Positions 58,080 to 64,000 of a stretch of 64,000 nucleotides of DNA are shown here, piece by piece (positions within the stretch are counted from its first letter, which is position 1; each line of letters opens with the position of its first letter). The notes under the pieces are model-generated. The model made no database searches. It was not told the DNA's origin and saw only the letters and a program-made list of their open reading frames with translations. The position numbers were made by a program, and so were the translations under genes. This DNA is from Chelydra serpentina (taxonomy: Eukaryota > Chordata > Testudines > Chelydridae): the NCBI GenBank assembly GCA_037349315.1, contig JBAIAC010000014.1, forward strand, positions 26,699,001 to 26,763,000, written 5' to 3'.

Positions 58080-61000
58080 AAACCATTAGAATAAGACAAT
58101 TAGTTAAGGCTCTAATTGCTTTACAAAAACTTTATCAAATAAATCATTTTATAGTCAGTATTTAGAGGGGAAAAAAGAGAAACCCATTATGCAGCAAATA
58201 CTTAAGATATGAATGCGTGCATCCTATGTTTGTAATGTTAGAAAGGTAATTATATATTCAAATCAGTGAAGTTATTTTAGTTATCATACACTTTCCATAT
58301 AAAGCATTCACTTGTTAATTGCAATTAGTATAACAACACACACAAAACCCCCCCAATGAGTTAGTGGAAAATATCACGGGGAAAAAGGCATGAAAAATAA
58401 AACCAGAAACTTTAGGGAAAAATGGACTAGAAAGTAAAGTAGGACCATGGATTTATATATATGAAGAAAGAAATATATATATAAAATTAGTTTTCCCAAG
58501 CTGCACTTTCTGTAGATGCAATTTTGCAATTACATGAAAATAAAATACTGCTATGAGTGTGTGTTTTCAAACCATCTCTAACGGTGTACTTTATACTGGA
58601 GCCACTGGAGCAAGAATAGCCTATAGTGTGAGGTCTCAGTAGCAGACAGCAACTTTATAATATGCAAATGATATATATGGTCATAAGTGCCTCATGACAC
58701 AAAAGAATTATCTTGTGAGTCATAGGAATGAGGGAATACTGAAGATAACTAGCACTACCACTCATATTACTCAATGACATATCATTGATATAGTAAGAGC
58801 GAACTCTCATTAGAATATAGAGATTATGTATCATTCCACATTTTTTATATAACTAGTATTTGTTGCATTTATCTGTGTATGTGTGTGTTCATTTTTGTCT
58901 TTCATAAAGACCCTCTTGTTATAATGAAAGAGTATTTTAAGAACTGGACATGATGATTCAGTAGTATGAGGCCTTGATCCTTCAATGTACTCAACATGGG
59001 CAGTTGAAATCACTGGGGCTCTGCATGAGGTCTGCCGGCAGAACACAGCTTCCAAGATTAGGGCATAAGAGATTTTTTTGAAACCCTGGTCACTATCTGA
59101 TTAATGAAGTTAAGTGATTTATAAGAAATTAAATGAAGCAATCAGGCCACACATCTTGAGTGGTATTGCTTTAGTTCTAACCCAAGTTATTGGACTGGAT
59201 ACAAGACTTTATGAAAATCTCCAGAGAAAAATCTTCAGATAAAAAAAAATTCCCTTTCTCCAGAAACAAGTGTCCTCAAAAGATACCTAATCTTAGACAT
59301 AAAACATCTCCAATAAAGGATGTTCAGAGTAGTAATTTGTGAGAATGTTGCTATTGACTTCTTTGGGAGCAGCACAGGGCCAAATATCTGAACAAGATTT
59401 TGAAAGTGTAAAATGATAAATAGCACTATGCTTAGAAACAGGGAAGCTGATTATGTGTACAAAGAATCTTACCTTGAAATGCACATATATGCCCTGATAA
59501 ATTCCAGTACAGACAAATACCAGATGCCCCCTTTATTTTTATGAAATGCATATAATAATACCTATAGAGGCAGAGTATAACCAATCTGTTGAAATAAACC
59601 AAGGCACGGAGATTAGGAAATAAATCAGATTTTCTGGATAAATAACAAGAAAAATGAACAGGAGCAAGTGAATATGCTATGTCACAATGGCTACTTATTT
59701 AGAAAAAGTTTAAATACTAGACTACATTTTTTAAAGACGTTATCAGCAATAACTATTAAATGGAAAAATAAGGGGTGCTCCCTATCCTGTCTGAGGGAAT
59801 AAGAGAGGAGGTTGGATATGGGACAATCATCAATGGAGCTATTATTTAAGAAGTCCTAAATATACATAAAGACTTGAGAGATCAGCGAGGAAAGAGATAC
59901 AGCTGCTTTTCTTATGTAAAATGTGCAGTGATTTGGAAATGCCAAGAGAAAGTAAAGATCTAGGAATTAAAATATTGCTAATTATGAATATAGGGCCTAG
60001 TCTGATTGGATTTGTCAGTGAAAGAAAAAAATAGCTACCAAAGGATGGGAAGGATGTGAAAATCACAAATATTTCAGAGTTGGTTTACTAAAACGTCTGC
60101 AGCAGAAGTTGATCCTCAGTTGGCATAAACTGGCATATATCTACTGAAGCTAAGACCTGGCCCTAAAACTACATATTCTAAGAATAACCTGACACTATTC
60201 AGATATGTGAATCTTGGTTCATTATGAAGAGACGAACTGCAATAGCAAAATAACATTAAAATACATTTCCTCAGCTACATGGTGTATTAATAACAATAAG
60301 TATTTAATATCCACATTGTTCAAATCCTTTATGACATACTGTATTCAAGTTTGAATGTTTTCAAAATTTACCTATTTTATTTTGAAAATTAATGTTTCAT
60401 ATGTACTAAAAGTACTTATTAATAATCGAAGAGATGATTTTGAAGAACAAAAAAGGAAGAACAAGTAGTAACAACAAAAAAACCCTTTCCTTTCATCGTC
60501 CAAGAGCTAAATGAATAGGAGAGATACCTTTAGTAGTTTAATAAAATCTGTTCAGGATTTTCAAGTTTATATTTCACAAACTCTAACTATTCTCCTCTTT
60601 ATTCTTGTATTCTCCAGGGAGAAATATGATGGCATAATATATCTCTGTAGAAAGACATTTTATATCCTTCAATTAAGATAGCTCCACCCCTGAAATGAAC
60701 TGATTAACTGGAGAACAATGATCGCTGACTATTTGTCCTTTAATACTCTTTTGTCCTCAACTACAGGACATAATGCACTGAAATAGAGATACTTTGATTT
60801 TCTGCATCTTTTAAACAACTAACTTTCTAAGTACATTCAAGCTGTTTCCCTCAAGCACACTGAACAGATATCAGACCATAAGTTAGTCTTTCATCCTGTA
60901 AAAATTTTTAATAATCTTGTTAGATTCAGGTTGCAGTCATCCATATCTAAAGAACTGTGAGTACCAGCATATTAGTTAAAAAAAATAAAAAATAAAACTA

Positions 61001-61420
61001 GAAGTCTTTCTACTATTTCCACCTGGTCAGTCTCACTGAATGAAAAAAACAAAACAAAAAAAATCTCAGTATGCTTTTACACAGAGTCCCGAATCACTGA
61101 AAACTATACTAATGTCCCCTGTGTCTTAATAGCATTATATAACTTAAGTCTCATAAAGGGTGAGCCTAAAATAATGGCTTTATCCCTTCGATTCTACTGT
61201 TCAAAGTAAAATGTATTCAGGAAACAAAGCAACAAAATAACTCAATTTATTTTCATGTAATAAGATATCAAACTCTATTTTTATCTAATTTATTTAAAAT
61301 CTTTTCAATGAGCATGAATGTTTGGCTCATCTGTCTTTGTTAGGAGATATTCTAAACTAGTTCTAAGATACCTAATATAAACAGAAGCATAAAGTCAGAC
61401 AACATATCAGTCCCATGGAC
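58080..61420. other. MICU3 intron, nothing recognised
   Basis: AT-rich sequence with small simple-sequence runs (for example AT-rich tracts near 58455-58485). No exon or clear mobile element was seen. Confidence 0.4.
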
Positions 61421-61424
61421 AAAG

Positions 61425-61550
61425 TCTTTTTAGTTTTCTGTGCCTCCATTTCCCCATCCCTAAAATGGGGATAATTATACGTACTCATCTTTGTAAAGAG
61501 TCTTCAAATCCTTGAATGAAAAGGCACTATGGCCTTCTATGCTAAATGCA
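61425..61550 (+). repeat. MIR-type SINE 3' fragment
   Basis: CTGTGCCTCCATTTCCCCAT, CCCTAAAATGGGGATAATTA and AAGGCACTATGGCC are in the order of a MIR 3' half, better preserved than the copy at 11390-11510. Confidence 0.7.
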
Positions 61551-61554
61551 GATA

Positions 61555-61690
61555 TGGGGAAAGCAGTGGATGTGATATATCTTTACGTTAAGCGAAGCTT
61601 TTGATACAGTCTCCAACAGTATTCTTAAGAGCAAGTTTAAAAACTATGGATTGGATGAATGGACTACAAGGTGGAAAAAAAGTTGATTTA
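61555..61690 (+). pseudogene. CR1 RT fragment, left of a composite insertion
   Basis: Encodes a stretch like AVDVIYLYVKRSFDTVSNSI followed by LKSKFKNYGLDEWTTRW, matching CR1 RT motif A and the following region. It breaks off where GC-rich DNA begins. Confidence 0.75.
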
Positions 61691-61696
61691 ATCCAG

Positions 61697-63014
61697 CCCT
61701 AGAGCTCCTGCTGGGGAGCGGGGTTTGGAGCTTGCCCCGCTCCCACGATCCAGCCGGGGAATGGGTTCGGGGGGGCACTCTGCGCGCACATGTTGCGGCT
61801 CTCAGAAGCAGCAGCAGCCAGGGCCGGCTCTAACATTTTTGCCGCCCCAAGCAAAAAAAACCCCCAAACCCTGAGCCCCCCCGAAACCAACCTCCCTTCC
61901 CCCAAGCCCCGCTGAAACAACACCCCTGAGCCCCGCCCCGCCAAAACAAACAGCTCCTCCCCTGAGCCCCACCCCACCGAAACAACACCCCCCAACCGCC
62001 GCCCCACCGAAACACCACCCCCGAGCGCCATCCCACCCCGCTGAAACAACCCCCTTCCCCCGAGCCCCAACCCACCGAAACAAACCTCCGCTCCCCTGAG
62101 CGCCGCCCCACCGAAACAACCCCCCCGAGCGCCATCCCGCCCCACCTAAAAAAATCCCCTCCTCCCACGAGCGCCGCCCCGCCGAAACAAGAACAAAAAA
62201 ACAAACCCACGCAAGCGCCGCCCCGCCAAAGTAAAAAAAAACAACAACACCTCCCCCCCCCCAGTGCCACCCCACCGCCCCAAGATTGGCTGCCCCTTAG
62301 AAGGTGCTGCCCCAAGCACGTGCTTGGTCAGCTGGTGCCTGGAGCAGCCCCCTCCAGTAGCTACGTTTAGCACGGGACGGGATCAGGGGTGCAGGCTCCG
62401 GGCGGCAGTGCTTACCTCAAGCAGCTCCCGGGAGCAGATGTCCCGTCCAGCTCCTATGCGGAGGTGCGGCGAGGCAGCTGTACATGCTGCCTTGTCCACA
62501 GGTGCTGCACCCACAGCTCCCATTGGCCAGAAACTGGGGCCAATGGGAGCTGCAGGGGTGGCACCTGCGGATAGGGCAGCGTGTAGAGCTACCTGGCTGT
62601 GCCGCCACATAGGAGCTGGACAGGGGACATGCTGCTCCCAGGAGCTGCCTGAGGTAAGCGTTGCCCGGAGCCTGTACCCCTGACCCCCTCCTGTGTCCAT
62701 ACCCCTTGCCCCAGCCCTGATCCCCCCTCCTGCCCTCCAAACCCCTTGGTTCCAGCCTGGAGCACCCTCCTACACCCCAAATCCCTCATCCTCAGCCCCA
62801 CCTCAAAGCCCACACCTCCAGCCAAAGCACCCCAACCCTGCCCCAGGCCAAAGCCCCCTCCCACACTCTGAACTCTTTTCTGGCCCTACCCCAGAGCCCA
62901 CACCCCCAGAGAGAGCCCTCACTCCCTCCTGCACTAACCCAATTTCGTGATCATTCATGGCCTGCCATACAATTTCCATATCCAGAGGTGGCCCTTGGAC
63001 CAAAATGTTTGCCC
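61697..63014. mobile_element. Composite hAT-like insertion in CR1
   Basis: GC-rich DNA replaces the CR1 segment between RT motif A and the FADD box. The right end (GGACCAAAATGTTTGCCCAC, complement GTGGGCAAACATTTTGG) and the adjoining CATTCATGGCCTGCCATACA match the left end of the hAT element at 15829-16635 in reverse orientation. A second hAT-like terminus, CAGGGCCGGCTCTAAC, starts at 61819, so one element probably sits inside another. The CTCCCATTGGCCAGAAAC pair near 62520 recurs in all these elements. No protein is encoded. Confidence 0.6.
61860..62260. repeat. GC-rich irregular tandem array
   Basis: Roughly 35-45 bp units of the type GAGCGCCGCCCCACCGAAACAACCCCC repeated about ten times with variation. 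The glycine-rich open frames on the complement (up to 161 codons) are artefacts of the array. Confidence 0.85.
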
Positions 63015-63300
63015 ACTCCAATCTGGATGATGGGGTGGATTTCACCGTCAGCAAGTTCGCAGATGACACTAAGCCGGGGGGAGAGGTAGATATGCTGGAG
63101 GGTAGGGAGTGACCTAGACAAATTGGAGGATTGGGCCAAAAGAAATCTGATGAGGTTCAACAAGGACAAGTGCAGAGTCCTGCACTTAGGACAGAAGAAT
63201 CCCATGCACCGCTACAGGCTGGGGACCGACTGGCTAAGTGGCAGTTCTGCAGAAAAGGACCTAGGGATTATGTGGACGAGAAGCTGGATACACTGGTCTA
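63015..63300 (+). pseudogene. CR1 RT fragment, right of the composite insertion
   Basis: Reads LDDGVDFTVSKFADDTKPGG (FADD catalytic box), a frameshift, then EDWAKRNLMRFNKDKCRVLH and AEKDLGIMW. It continues the CR1 copy of 61555-61690. It stops at about 63300, where another sequence begins. Confidence 0.85.
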
Positions 63301-64000
63301 CAATTTTTGAGAAGTCGTCTGCTTCAGAGATAAAATGTGCTATTTAGTATGTATTTTGATGTGCTGAATTCAAATATGACAATTAAAACAACTGATTGGC
63401 TACTGTTTCTAAGATATTTAAGTTTTTACATTTTATGTCTATGCATATTGTGTAGATAGTAGAGTTTTAATCATAAATTGTAAACCTAGGTCTTTTCATG
63501 TGTTTATGGTTGCTTTACATGATACTATTTCACCTGTCCTGTTTATGTAACACTTTACAAATCAGCAAAGGGGTTATATAAATAAAATGTATTTGGAAAC
63601 AAAAGGCAAAAAACTATTATGTACATAGTTTAGCCCTATTCAGTGTCTACTCGGCGCTTCTTGGCTTGTCTCTTGTATTCATTAAATGGAGTATCTCTTG
63701 TCACTGTCCAGCAATAGTCTGCAAGCATTGATGGGCTCCATTTGCCCTGATAGTGTTTCTCCATTGTTGCAATGTCCTGGTGAAATTGCTCGCCGTGCTC
63801 GTCGCTCGCTGCTCCGCAGTTTGGTGGAAAAAAATCTAGATGAGAGTGCAAAAAATGTATCTTTAGTGACATGTTGCAACCAAGGCTTTTCTATGCCTTG
63901 AGGAGGTTTTCCACCAACAACCTGTAGTTGTCTGCCTTGTTGTTTCTGAGAAAATTTATTGCCACTAACTGGAAGGCTTTCCATGCCTTTTTTTCCTTGC
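63300..64000 (-). pseudogene. Broken gene of an uncharacterised mobile-element-like family
   Basis: From the right edge (64000) to the stop at 63636 a single minus-strand frame reads KAWKAFQLVAINFLRNNKAD, LLVENLLKA, a TAG stop (63891-63893), then MSLKIHFLHSHLDFFPPNCG, EHGEQFHQDIATMEKHYQGK and WSPSMLADYCWTVTRD, ending KKRRVDTE. Without the single stop the frame would be continuous to the edge. I recall proteins with the H-S-H-L-D-F/Y-F-P, EHGE-FHQDI-x2-ME and MADYCW signature as highly repeated and unannotated in invertebrate genomes; their function is unknown to me. The flanking 63300-63635 is AT-rich and probably the untranslated part of the same element, as CR1 homology ends abruptly at its border. 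Confidence 0.65.

Noticed and set aside
61699..62373. Overlapping glycine-rich frames of 148-161 codons on the minus strand
   Set aside because: They translate the GC-rich tandem array in three frames; nothing marks any as a gene.
58080..64000. Search for further upstream MICU3 exons (first EF-hand and the block before RADD)
   Set aside because: No minus-strand stretch with correct phase and recognisable MICU3 residues was seen, including the donor-like site near 59470.

Overview
This window is nuclear DNA of an amniote, most likely a cryptodiran turtle. The evidence for this is CR1-family LINEs with turtle-type 3' tails, a tRNA-derived SINE resembling the tortoise Cry I type with a CR1-like tail, L2 and MIR relics, many PIF/Harbinger and hAT elements, and two intron-containing vertebrate genes. 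The species assignment is inference; no database was searched. Most open reading frames in the window are by-products of repeats.

Two host genes can be recognised, both on the minus strand and in the order known from human 8p22 (MICU3 then ZDHHC2). MICU3, a mitochondrial EF-hand regulator of the calcium uniporter, contributes five C-terminal coding exons at 57974-58074, 55652-55823, 42564-42672, 39218-39375 and 32533-32601. These encode about 200 residues up to the stop codon, and earlier exons lie beyond the right edge. ZDHHC2, a palmitoyltransferase, contributes only its first coding exon (10274-10409) inside a CpG island at about 9.8-10.9 kb; the rest lies beyond the left edge. About 22 kb separates the two. 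Within that gap, 26664-26774 looks like an alternative last exon for MICU3. It is open in the right phase, and its predicted tail resembles the C-terminus of the paralogue MICU2.

The rest is mobile DNA, often nested. The most complete element is a 5.1-kb PIF/Harbinger transposon (45931-51073) in a MICU3 intron. It has TTA target duplications, similar ends, an uninterrupted 427-residue DDE transposase on the minus strand and a two-exon Myb/SANT-like partner gene on the plus strand. Related relics and short non-autonomous elements lie at 300-1467, about 7985-9141, 30874-31160, 35195-35817 and 41050-41335. Four hAT-type elements with exact 8-bp target duplications lie at 8042-8987, 15829-16635, 36897-37178 and 56908-57082. 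CR1 copies are often split by later insertions, which gives a relative age order.

Less usual items are a 7SL-RNA-like segment (22343-22455), a nearly perfect 81-bp inverted repeat (23482-23681), a DIRS-like gag fragment (17690-18079), and at the right edge a broken gene (63636-64000) of an uncharacterised mobile-element-like family that I recall mainly from invertebrate genomes. Long AT-rich intronic and intergenic stretches hold nothing I can identify. No CRISPR array, bacterial operon or functional tRNA/rRNA gene was seen.
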